This document shows positions 24,679 to 30,667 of a stretch of 30,667 nt of DNA, one piece after another; positions within the stretch are counted from its first letter, which is position 1; each line of letters begins with the position of its first letter. The DNA lies in assembly GCA_020025825.1 (NCBI GenBank), contig JAHHRL010000018.1:1-30667 (forward strand), given 5' to 3'. The translations under genes were made by a program, and so were the position numbers. The notes under the pieces are model-generated. The model searched no databases. It saw only the letters and a program-made list of their open reading frames with translations, and was not told where the DNA came from. Origin of the DNA: Faecalibacterium sp. (lineage in GTDB: Bacteria > Bacillota > Clostridia > Oscillospirales > Ruminococcaceae).

Positions 24679-25449
24679 ATGTATAACAAAGTTGAAATCT
24701 GCGGCGTAGATACGTCAAAACTTCCTGTTTTATCAGAGGCGGAAAAGCGCAGGCTTTTGCAGGCTGTGCGTAAGGGTGATGCCAACGCTCGCAAGCAAAT
24801 GGTAGAGGGAAATTTAAGATTAGTCCTTAGTGTTGTGCAGCGCTTTTCTGACAGAGGCGAAAGTGTAGATGATTTATTTCAAGTAGGTTGTATAGGGCTC
24901 ATAAAAGCAATTGATAACTTTGACCCATCTATGAACGTGCGGTTTTCCACGTATGGAGTACCCATGATTATCGGTGAAATCCGCAGGTTTTTGCGGGATA
25001 ATAACACAATTCGGGTGAGCCGCTCCATGAGAGATGTGGCATGCCGTGCTATGCAGACAAAGGAACAATTGGAAAAAGAATTGGGGCGTGAGCCTTCTAC
25101 GCAAGAAATTAGCAAAGCATTGGACGTACCGTGGCAAACGGTAGCGTTGGCATTGGAGTCAACCGTAGATCCAATTAGCTTATACGAACCAACATATGGA
25201 GAGGGGGGAGATGCGTTGTATGTAATGGACCAAGTGGGTGATAACGATGGCGAGGAAAACTGGATTGACTCCATGCTGTTTCGAGAAGCTGTGATGCAGC
25301 TTTCACCCAGAGCAAAGCGAATTATAGAACTGCGCTATCTAAGTGGTAAGACGCAAACCGAAGTTGCCAATGAGGTTGGCATTAGTCAAGCACAAGTAAG
25401 TCGGTTGGAAAAATCTGCTATGCAGCAAATACACCAGCAGGCGTTTTAA
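24679..25449 (+). CDS. sigG: RNA polymerase sigma-G factor, forespore
   Basis: A 256-residue late-forespore sigma factor. The start NKVEICGVDTSKLPVLS is nearly invariant in sigma-G. Region 2 has GNLRLVLSVVQRF and DDLFQVGCIGLIKAIDNFD, then FSTYGVPMIIGEIRRFLRDNN; region 3 includes IRVSRSMRDVA; region 4 has TQTEVANEVGISQAQVSRLEKSA. The ATG at 24679 is chosen over an upstream in-frame ATG at 24616 because TGGAG lies seven bases before it, the family N-terminus begins here, and the putative promoter lies between the two. It stands 90 bases after sigE, with its own promoter, as in other spore-formers. Confidence 0.96.
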   Translation: MYNKVEICGVDTSKLPVLSEAEKRRLLQAVRKGDANARKQMVEGNLRLVLSVVQRFSDRGESVDDLFQVGCIGLIKAIDNFDPSMNVRFSTYGVPMIIGEIRRFLRDNNTIRVSRSMRDVACRAMQTKEQLEKELGREPSTQEISKALDVPWQTVALALESTVDPISLYEPTYGEGGDALYVMDQVGDNDGEENWIDSMLFREAVMQLSPRAKRIIELRYLSGKTQTEVANEVGISQAQVSRLEKSAMQQIHQQAF

Positions 25450-25490
25450 AATAAAATCCCCGCACAGAAAAACTGTGCGGGGATTTTATT
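25450..25490. terminator. shared bidirectional terminator of sigG and pyrI
   Basis: A perfect 18-bp stem (25450-25467 with 25473-25490) and A5 loop, filling the 39 bases between two convergent stop codons. AT-rich ends serve both directions. Confidence 0.92.
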
Positions 25491-25926
25491 ATTCAGGTTT
25501 TACCTGCAGCTCCTGCTCGCAGTAGATGCAGCGATACTTACCGTTATTGCTCAGCTCAAAAATCTGATCACAAGCTTCTTCAATGGTGGAGATGCAGCGA
25601 GGATTGTTGCACTTTACAATATTTACCAGACGTTTGGGGCGCTGCGGATGCTCCTTGCGGATTACCTTACCGTTTTCAATCACAGTCAAGGTAATGTCCG
25701 GGTCGACATAAGCCATAACTTCCAGATTCAGCCAGCTGTAATCGCCCTCTACCTTAATAATGTCTTTTTTACCAGCAGGGTTCTTCTGACTACGAACATT
25801 TTGGATTAAGGCAACAGTTGCATTACGCTTTTCGGTAATGCCCAAAAGTTCCATCAAACCAATTGCAGTACCAGCCTTAATGTGGTCAATTACAATACCA
25901 TTTTGGATTTCATCAATGTTCAGCAC
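25489..25926 (-). CDS. pyrI: aspartate carbamoyltransferase regulatory chain
   Basis: A 145-residue regulatory subunit that binds nucleotides and holds catalytic trimers together. The allosteric domain (about residues 1-95) includes IDHIKAGTAIGLMELLGI, KDIIKVEGDY and LNLEVMAYVDPDITL. The zinc domain has C106, C111, C133 and C136 (CNNPRC and CIYC). The GTG start at 25926 is fixed by AAGGAGG seven bases upstream and overlaps the pyrB stop by 7 bases. A separate PyrI, rather than the PyrI-less enzyme of B. subtilis, suggests nucleotide feedback on this ATCase. Confidence 0.95.
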   Translation of the reverse strand: MLNIDEIQNGIVIDHIKAGTAIGLMELLGITEKRNATVALIQNVRSQKNPAGKKDIIKVEGDYSWLNLEVMAYVDPDITLTVIENGKVIRKEHPQRPKRLVNIVKCNNPRCISTIEEACDQIFELSNNGKYRCIYCEQELQVKPE

Positions 25927-26867
25927 AGGCTTACCTCCTTACCGGTCTTGGGGTCAGTCAGACCCAGCAGCATCATAATCAAAGCCATACGTACATAGAC
26001 GCCATTTTGTGCCTGCTCAAAGTAAGCGGCACGAGGGTCGTCGTCAACGTCCAAAGCAATTTCGTTTACACGGGGCAACGGATGCAAAACAGCCATATCA
26101 GGTTTTGCCAAACCCATCTTTTCACGGGTCAAAATGTAGCTGTTCTTCAGGCGGACATAGTCCTCCTCGTTGAAGAAACGCTCTTTCTGCACACGGGTCA
26201 TGTACAAAATATCCAGTTCAGGCATAGCGTCTTCCAGACTATGGGTTTCGGTGTAAGAAATATTGTTTGCCTGCAAAACATCTTTGATGATATAATCCGG
26301 AACACGCAGTTCTTCCGGGCTAATCAGTACAAAGCGCACGCCTTCGTAGCGAGCCATCGTCTTAATCAAAGAGTGTACGGTACGGCCAAACTTCAGGTCG
26401 CCGCACAAACCAATGGTCAGGTTTTCCAGACGGCCCTTGCGAGTTAAAATGGTCAACAGGTCGGTCAGGGTCTGGGTGGGGTGCTGATGGCCGCCATCGC
26501 CTGCGTTAATGACAGGAATACGGGAATAACGGCTGGCACGCAGGGGAGCGCCCTCCTTGGGGTGACGCATAGCAGCAATGTCTGCATAGCAAGAAATAAT
26601 GCGAATGGTGTCGGCAACGCTTTCGCCCTTTGTAGCGCTGGAAACGATATCGCTGGGGAAACCTAAAACGTGGCCGCCCAAGTTCAGCATAGCAGCCTCA
26701 AAAGAAAGGCGGGTGCGTGTGCTGGGCTCATAGAAAAGTGTTGCCAGCTTTTTGTGAGTGGCAACTTCCTGATAAGCAGCAGGGTCCTGACGGATGCGCA
26801 TTGCCAGCTCCAACAAAGACTGCGCTTCTGCTTTGCTCAGGTCCAAGGGGTCAATAAGATGACGCAT
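25920..26867 (-). CDS. pyrB: aspartate carbamoyltransferase catalytic chain
   Basis: A 315-residue enzyme that condenses carbamoyl phosphate with aspartate, the first committed step of pyrimidine synthesis. The carbamoyl-phosphate loop PSTRTRLSFE (48-57), the 80s-type loop SSATKGES, HPTQTLTDLLT and HPLPRVNEI are all present. The ATG at 26867 gives the standard N-terminus RHLIDPLDLS; GGGAGG is about ten bases upstream, slightly far. A TTG 18 bases earlier overlaps that site. It is preceded by a gntR gene at 21 bases and coupled to pyrI. Confidence 0.95.
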   Translation of the reverse strand: MRHLIDPLDLSKAEAQSLLELAMRIRQDPAAYQEVATHKKLATLFYEPSTRTRLSFEAAMLNLGGHVLGFPSDIVSSATKGESVADTIRIISCYADIAAMRHPKEGAPLRASRYSRIPVINAGDGGHQHPTQTLTDLLTILTRKGRLENLTIGLCGDLKFGRTVHSLIKTMARYEGVRFVLISPEELRVPDYIIKDVLQANNISYTETHSLEDAMPELDILYMTRVQKERFFNEEDYVRLKNSYILTREKMGLAKPDMAVLHPLPRVNEIALDVDDDPRAAYFEQAQNGVYVRMALIMMLLGLTDPKTGKEVSLC

Positions 26868-26888
26868 AAACTTTATACCTCCCAATTG

Positions 26889-27644
26889 TTACAGCATCTT
26901 GCGTAGAATAGAAAAATCAAAAAAGTTAGTGTAATAACTAAAGGAACGCATGATAGGACGGCACAGGCGATTGTAGCAAACTTCGTCCAAAAGAAGCATC
27001 GCTTCATCGTCAGAAAGTCGCATCGCTGTGCGAATAGAGTCATCACCGCAACTGGCACGAATGTGAGCTACATTACTTGCAGGCTGCTGACCACATTCTT
27101 TTTCAAGCACTTCAAAAACAGAAGGTGTAAGGTCAATATGTCGGTAATCACGATTGCCAAACAAAGATTTTGGCAAATAGTTGATAGAGTAAATAACAGG
27201 CTTTGTGTCAGCCAGTACACGCTTTTTAATACAAATAAGCGGTGCACCAATTGAAATTTCCAGACTTTCTGCCATCGCACGGTCAGCTTCTACCATGGAA
27301 ATCTGAAAGCTATCAGCATGTGGGAAGCTGCCAAAACTTCGAATGAGAGGATAATATTCAAGCTTTTGGTCCAAGCGACTTTGCAGACGCAAAACGTTAC
27401 GGTTTACTACGGTACCAATACCACGGACACGCTCAATGTAACCTTCACGCTCTAGCTCGCTTAATGCATCACGAATAACAGTGCGGCTGACTCCCATGGT
27501 TTCAGCAAGTTCAACTTCCGCAGGTAAACGTGCACAAGTAGCCAGCGTTCCATTGCGCAATTCGTCCAAAAGATTGGAAACGATGCGGTCGCTGATTACG
27601 GCACCGCCTAAACGGCAAGCCGGTTCGATTGTGTTGTTTTTCAC
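26889..27644 (-). CDS. GntR/HutC-family regulator with UTRA domain
   Basis: A 251-residue regulator. The N-terminal winged helix (about residues 12-82) includes LPAEVELAETMGVSRTVIRDALSELEREGYIERVRGIGTVV (shown in part). The C-terminal UTRA-like ligand domain (about 95-245) contains PLICIKKRVLADTKPVIYSINYLP. A GTG start has GGGAGG about eight bases upstream. It lies 21 bases before pyrB on the same strand, so it is probably the first gene of a gntR-pyrB-pyrI operon, and it is divergent from a GNAT gene. UTRA regulators usually sense sugars, histidine derivatives or related metabolites; a pyrimidine-related effector is an inference from the neighbours only. Confidence 0.85.
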   Translation of the reverse strand: MKNNTIEPACRLGGAVISDRIVSNLLDELRNGTLATCARLPAEVELAETMGVSRTVIRDALSELEREGYIERVRGIGTVVNRNVLRLQSRLDQKLEYYPLIRSFGSFPHADSFQISMVEADRAMAESLEISIGAPLICIKKRVLADTKPVIYSINYLPKSLFGNRDYRHIDLTPSVFEVLEKECGQQPASNVAHIRASCGDDSIRTAMRLSDDEAMLLLDEVCYNRLCRPIMRSFSYYTNFFDFSILRKML

Positions 27645-27685
27645 TTTATATCCTCCCGAATATGGAATAGAGAACTAAATATAGT

Positions 27686-27717
27686 ATAGCATGATTTGTT
27701 TTTTTTTGATATGCTAT
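27686..27717. promoter_or_regulatory. inverted repeat in the gntR/GNAT divergent region
   Basis: ATAGCAT (27686-27692) and ATGCTAT (27711-27717) flank an 18-base T-rich spacer. The position between a divergent GntR regulator and its neighbour suggests an operator, but the half-sites are short. A minus-strand TATACT (27688-27683) overlaps the left half and may be the gntR -10. Confidence 0.35.
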
Positions 27718-27760
27718 CTACAGAATAAAATAGCAAAATATGTAGAAAAGAGAGACATTT

Positions 27761-28510
27761 ATGGATTGGATTTTGACAAAAAGAGATGGGCAGCCAGTTG
27801 AGGTAAAAGCGTCGGTGCGCAAGGCAACACTAGATGAACTGGATGTGCTTTATACAATGCAAAATCGTATACATACACTGATGGCTGACCCGGAACAGTT
27901 TATCCCTAATGAAAAAGATGAACTGAGAAATAATATTATAAACAATCTTGTTATTGGTGTGTGGGTGGAGCAAACGCCAATCGCCTTGGGCATCGTGCGG
28001 TATGATGGCGAGGCCCCGTCTAACTATGCTTACTCGTTTCATGTGCCGCAGCAGGAAATTGCGCATTGGGCCAATGCAGATACTGTAGTGGTTGACCCGT
28101 TATGGCGAGGCAACCGGTTGCAGCAGCGCTTGGTGGAACTGTTTTTCCAGTGGCGCAGACCTGACATTATTGGAATGGGGTGCACAGTCAGCCCTAAAAA
28201 TGAATTTAGCCTGAATAATATGCAGGCAAGCGGATTCGAAATTCAGGCCCGAAAGATGATGTATGGTAAGCATGACAGATACCTGCTAGGTCGTCGATTG
28301 CCTCCATTACCCGGAAAATATAAGCATTTTAAGGGTGGAGAGTATCAAGTTTTAAGTGTGGGACAGCATAGTGAAACACGTGAACAAATGGTAATTTATC
28401 AGGCATTGTATGGCGAGCGTGGTATATGGGTACGCCCGGTTTCGATGTGGTTTGAACACGTAGAAAAGCCAAACTATAGCGGCCCCCGATTTGTATACGT
28501 AGGCGAATAA
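27761..28510 (+). CDS. GNAT acetyltransferase fused to a DUF1653 domain
   Basis: A 249-residue two-domain protein. Residues 18-165 fit an N-acetyltransferase fold, with the acetyl-CoA segment ADTVVVDPLWRGNRLQQRLVEL (about 107-127) and the late LNNMQASGFEIQ, a common GNAT ending. Residues 186-244 match DUF1653: KYKHFKGGEYQVLSVGQHSE, then VIYQALYGERGIWVRPVSMW, a small beta-barrel-like module usually seen as a stand-alone protein. A short linker (RRLPPLPG) joins them. The fusion implies a shared substrate or a recognition role for DUF1653. It is a single-gene unit with a terminator after it, divergent from gntR. The substrate is unknown. Confidence 0.85.
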   Translation: MDWILTKRDGQPVEVKASVRKATLDELDVLYTMQNRIHTLMADPEQFIPNEKDELRNNIINNLVIGVWVEQTPIALGIVRYDGEAPSNYAYSFHVPQQEIAHWANADTVVVDPLWRGNRLQQRLVELFFQWRRPDIIGMGCTVSPKNEFSLNNMQASGFEIQARKMMYGKHDRYLLGRRLPPLPGKYKHFKGGEYQVLSVGQHSETREQMVIYQALYGERGIWVRPVSMWFEHVEKPNYSGPRFVYVGE

Positions 28511-28524
28511 TAAAAAGCATAATG

Positions 28525-28556
28525 AAAGCCGGAGAAAAAATTCTCCGGCTTTTATT
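28525..28556. terminator. bidirectional terminator between the GNAT-DUF1653 and MATE genes
   Basis: A perfect 12-bp stem (28525-28536 with 28541-28552), A4 loop and flanking A/T-rich ends between convergent genes. Confidence 0.85.
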
Positions 28557-28558
28557 CT

Positions 28559-29917
28559 TTATAGTAAAGCTTCCGTTTTCTTTTCTACGTTACGGCGAAC
28601 GACCAAGAAGCAAACCAAATGAGCCAAGAAAGTGATAGCCCAAGTGATGGGATAGCAGTAGTACAGGGTTTCAGGAGTGGGAGAAGCACGGAAGATGGTA
28701 GCAACGTATACCAGACGCAGCACACAGCTGCCCAGCAAGCTAACAATCATAGGCGTTACAGAGGAGCCCATGCCACGCAGAGAGCCAACCATAACATCCA
28801 TACAGCCGCAGAATGCGTACAGGGTGCCTACGATGGCAAGACGTGCCATACCAGCTGCAATAACAGCAGGATCAGGGGAATAAAAACCTAACAGCTGGGG
28901 ACCAAAGCCAACAGCGATAAAGCCCATACCTGTGCCAATCAGAATAACCAGACCCAAGCAGTTGCCCAAAATGCGGTTAACATTATTGAAGCGACGTGCA
29001 CCGATATTCTGGCTGGTAAAGGTGATGCAAGCCTGATAGCAAGCATTCATAGCCATGTAGATAAAGCTCTCGATATTACCGGCAGCACCGTTACCTGCAA
29101 CAACAACAGCGCCAAAGCTGTTAATAGCAGACTGGATAACAACGTTGGAAATGCTGAAAACCATACCCTGCAAACCAGCAGGCAAGCCAACAGCAAGAAC
29201 CTGACGGAAAACGGCAGGATACAAACGAATTTGCTTCAGCTCCAGATGCAGGGGGCCCTCTTCGTGAATCAAAATGAGAACAACCATAACAGCAGACAGT
29301 GCCTGACTGATAACGGTTGCTAAAGCAACGCCTGCAACGCTCATATTAAACACGATAACAAATACTAAGTTCAATACAACGTTTACAACGCCGGAAATAG
29401 CAAGGCAAATTAAAGGACGCTTGGTATCGCCAACACTGCGCAGCAGTGCAGCGCCAAAGTTGTAAACCATCATAACAGGCATACCCAAAAAGTAAATTTT
29501 CAGGTAAAGGGTTGCAAGGTCAATAACTTCAGCAGGGGAGGACATCAGCTGCAATAAGGGACGAGCCGCAAAAAAGCCGACTACAGTCATCAGCACACCG
29601 CCTGCCATACTGATAAACATGGATGTGTGAACAGTATGCGATACACCCGTATTATCTTTTGCACCAAAGAAACGTGCTGCAACAACGTTACAACCTACCG
29701 AAAGACCGATAAAAATATTAACCAGCAAGTTAACAAGGCTGCCGGTGGAGCTAACAGCTGCAAGTGCATAACTACCGGCATACTGACCAACTACAACAAC
29801 GTCCGCAGCGTTAAACAGCAGCTGCAATACGCTGGCAGCTGCTAACGGAATAGCAAAAAGAATAATTTTCCGGAAGAATGGACCCTCCGTCATGTTAATG
29901 CGAGAACTCTGTGTCAT
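28559..29917 (-). CDS. MATE-family multidrug/cation antiporter
   Basis: A 452-residue membrane exporter with twelve predicted hydrophobic segments in two similar halves. The opening MTEGPFFRKIILFAIPLAAASVLQLLFNAADVVVVGQYAG (in part) is typical of the NorM/DinF superfamily, and AALLRSVGDTKRPL ends the first half in the usual way. It probably expels organic cations or drugs using a sodium or proton gradient; the substrate cannot be inferred. The ATG at 29917 has GGAGAG about eight bases upstream, and an in-frame start at 29959 is rejected because it adds residues before the conserved N-terminus. It is a single gene with its own promoter. Confidence 0.92.
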   Translation of the reverse strand: MTQSSRINMTEGPFFRKIILFAIPLAAASVLQLLFNAADVVVVGQYAGSYALAAVSSTGSLVNLLVNIFIGLSVGCNVVAARFFGAKDNTGVSHTVHTSMFISMAGGVLMTVVGFFAARPLLQLMSSPAEVIDLATLYLKIYFLGMPVMMVYNFGAALLRSVGDTKRPLICLAISGVVNVVLNLVFVIVFNMSVAGVALATVISQALSAVMVVLILIHEEGPLHLELKQIRLYPAVFRQVLAVGLPAGLQGMVFSISNVVIQSAINSFGAVVVAGNGAAGNIESFIYMAMNACYQACITFTSQNIGARRFNNVNRILGNCLGLVILIGTGMGFIAVGFGPQLLGFYSPDPAVIAAGMARLAIVGTLYAFCGCMDVMVGSLRGMGSSVTPMIVSLLGSCVLRLVYVATIFRASPTPETLYYCYPITWAITFLAHLVCFLVVRRNVEKKTEALL

Positions 29918-29965
29918 GATATACTCTCCGTCTTTTATTAAATAAGCAAATCCAATCAAATAGTT

Positions 29966-29993
29966 ATTATGCCACTTTTGGAAAAAAATGCAA
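29966..29993 (-). promoter_or_regulatory. putative promoter of the MATE gene
   Basis: On the minus strand, TTGCAT (29993-29988), 16 bases, CATAAT (29971-29966, five of six). The -35 is weak. Confidence 0.4.
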
Positions 29994-30014
29994 GAGGATT
30001 TTTATAGTTCTGAA

Positions 30015-30159
30015 AAGAAAAAAGGGCACAGCCTTTTCGCATACGCCAGGTAAGGAAGTAATTCAGAAAATACGAAAACGCCTTCATCTGGTGATGCCAA
30101 GGTGATTTGTGCATAACGATCTGTCAGGGGTGATCCTTCGGGGTTGCCCCTGATTTTTT
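30015..30159 (+). ncRNA. candidate structured small RNA, about 145 nt
   Basis: The + strand folds into a long rod. Pairs are 30026-30030 with 30108-30112, 30031-30035 with 30099-30103, 30039-30042 with 30094-30097, 30044-30051 with 30086-30093, and 30052-30055 with 30081-30084. That is 26 pairs with small bulges and an A-rich apical loop. It is followed by a terminator hairpin. Several pairs are G-U (30031/30103, 30045/30092, 30050/30087), which only form in RNA of the + strand. A TATAGT -10 (30003-30008) stands about the right distance before the proposed 5' end, with a weak TTGGAA -35 (29978-29983, 19-base spacer). I do not recognise it: it lacks the SRP RNA tetraloop region and clear 6S RNA hallmarks. 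The 5' end is a guess. Confidence 0.5.
30124..30159 (+). terminator. UUCG-loop terminator of the candidate small RNA
   Basis: A 12-bp stem (30125-30136 with 30141-30152) capped by a C(UUCG)G tetraloop and followed by a T6 run. Three G-U pairs show that the functional strand is +. No protein gene on this strand ends here. Confidence 0.8.
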
Positions 30160-30274
30160 CGTCTTGTTCAACAGTGGGGGAAAGGTAGAAACTCTGCCTT
30201 TTGCTGTGAAAAGGTTTCCATGAGAGAACCCGAAAACCATTTCGCAACAGGAAATCACATGGCTCAAAAAATGG

Positions 30275-30303
30275 TTAGCAAATTCAGCAGGTTATGGTAT
30301 AAT
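30275..30303 (+). promoter_or_regulatory. promoter of the downstream acetyltransferase gene
   Basis: TTAGCA (30275-30280), a 17-base spacer and a perfect TATAAT (30298-30303) extended by TG at 30295-30296. The 115 bases between the UUCG hairpin and this promoter hold nothing I can identify. Confidence 0.65.
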
Positions 30304-30371
30304 TACGGAAAAGATAAAGTGTTAAGATAATCAAAATAAATTTAACCATAGAAGAATGGAGAAATATTATT

Positions 30372-30667
30372 ATGGAACTGGAAACAAAACGGTTGATTAT
30401 ACGGAATTTTTTGCAGGGTGATGCCCAAGATCTTTATGAGATATTCGGTGATGAAGAAACGATGGAGCATTGTGAGCCGGCGTATACTTTAGAAAAAACA
30501 GAAAAGTTCATGAAAGAGTTTTGTATGGGAAGAAACGGTGCGGTTGCAGCAATTCATAAGGAAACAGGCAAAGTGATTGGATACATACTTTTTAATGAAC
30601 TGGAAGATGAGGTATACGAAATAGGATGGATTTTCAACAAAGCATACTGGCGGCAGGGCTATGCCTA
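30372..30667 (+). CDS. GNAT acetyltransferase, RimJ/RimL-like, 5' part only
   Basis: The first 98 residues of a protein that runs past the window end. METKRLIIRNF-like opening (here MELETKRLIIRNFLQGDAQDLYE), IHKETGKVIGYILFNE and YEIGWIFNKAYWRQGYA are typical of the GNAT subfamily that acetylates ribosomal proteins or small molecules such as aminoglycosides and amino acids. The acetyl-CoA loop (QGYA..) begins at the very edge. GGAG lies ten bases before the ATG. The substrate cannot be judged from half a gene. Confidence 0.88.
   Translation, partial: MELETKRLIIRNFLQGDAQDLYEIFGDEETMEHCEPAYTLEKTEKFMKEFCMGRNGAVAAIHKETGKVIGYILFNELEDEVYEIGWIFNKAYWRQGYA

Noticed and set aside
30026..30112. SRP (4.5S/scRNA) identity for the candidate small RNA
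   Set aside because: The apical part lacks the conserved GGAA tetraloop helix and symmetric loop of SRP RNA.
30002..30247. 81-codon open frame on the minus strand
   Set aside because: No ribosome site before its ATG, no recognised homologue, and it lies opposite a + strand RNA fold whose G-U pairs and T-run favour the other strand.
1..30667. CRISPR array, insertion sequence or prophage
   Set aside because: No regular repeat-spacer series, transposase, integrase or phage structural gene was found; repeats seen are terminators or short regulatory candidates.

Overview
The window looks like a chromosomal piece of a spore-forming Firmicute of class Clostridia, probably near the Ruminococcaceae/Oscillospirales. 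This rests on the spoIIGA-sigE-sigG cluster, the sporulation genes ylbJ, yqfC and yqfD, a Clostridia-type galactokinase, strong AGGAGG-type ribosome sites with some GTG/TTG starts, and the housekeeping series phoH-ybeY-era-recO-mutS2. Genus-level placement is inference. Base composition looks intermediate but was not computed.

Layout. (1) 1-1290: an accessory edge with the 3' end of a zinc-ribbon gene and a DUF2971 gene broken by two frameshifts, closed by a terminator. (2) 1360-6422: a leftward araC -> MglB-like binding protein -> rlmD operon, divergent from a galactokinase gene. This is a probable galactose-response locus. (3) 6441-7847: a leftward PurF-like protein with its own promoter but without the glutaminase cysteine. 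(4) 8159-14149: a rightward surface-polysaccharide locus (large GT-C-like membrane protein, small membrane partner, priming sugar-phosphate transferase, DUF4422 protein, GT2 glycosyltransferase). (5) 14172-15679: leftward ylbJ, a small cysteine protein and tRNA-Thr(CGU). (6) 15759-22943: yqfC-yqfD-phoH-ybeY-era-recO-mutS2, ending in a strong terminator. (7) 22942-25490: spoIIGA-sigE-sigG. The sequence suggests a Spo0A-type wide-spaced promoter before spoIIGA and a sigma-F-type promoter before sigG. (8) 25489-27644: a leftward gntR-pyrB-pyrI operon. (9) 27761-29917: a GNAT-DUF1653 fusion gene and a convergent MATE exporter. (10) 29994-30667: a candidate structured small RNA on the + strand, then a promoter and the 5' part of a second acetyltransferase gene that runs off the window.

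The genes fall into three working groups. The first is sporulation control: Spo0A would turn on spoIIGA-sigE in the mother cell, sigma-F would turn on sigG in the forespore, and YlbJ, YqfC and YqfD act downstream. The second is ribosome and DNA housekeeping. The third is surface glycan and sugar use. The most unusual items are the candidate small RNA at about 30015-30159, whose G-U wobble pairs point to the + strand; the PurF homologue with a dismantled glutaminase site; the degenerate galactose-binding-protein homologue coupled to an AraC regulator; and the GNAT-DUF1653 fusion.
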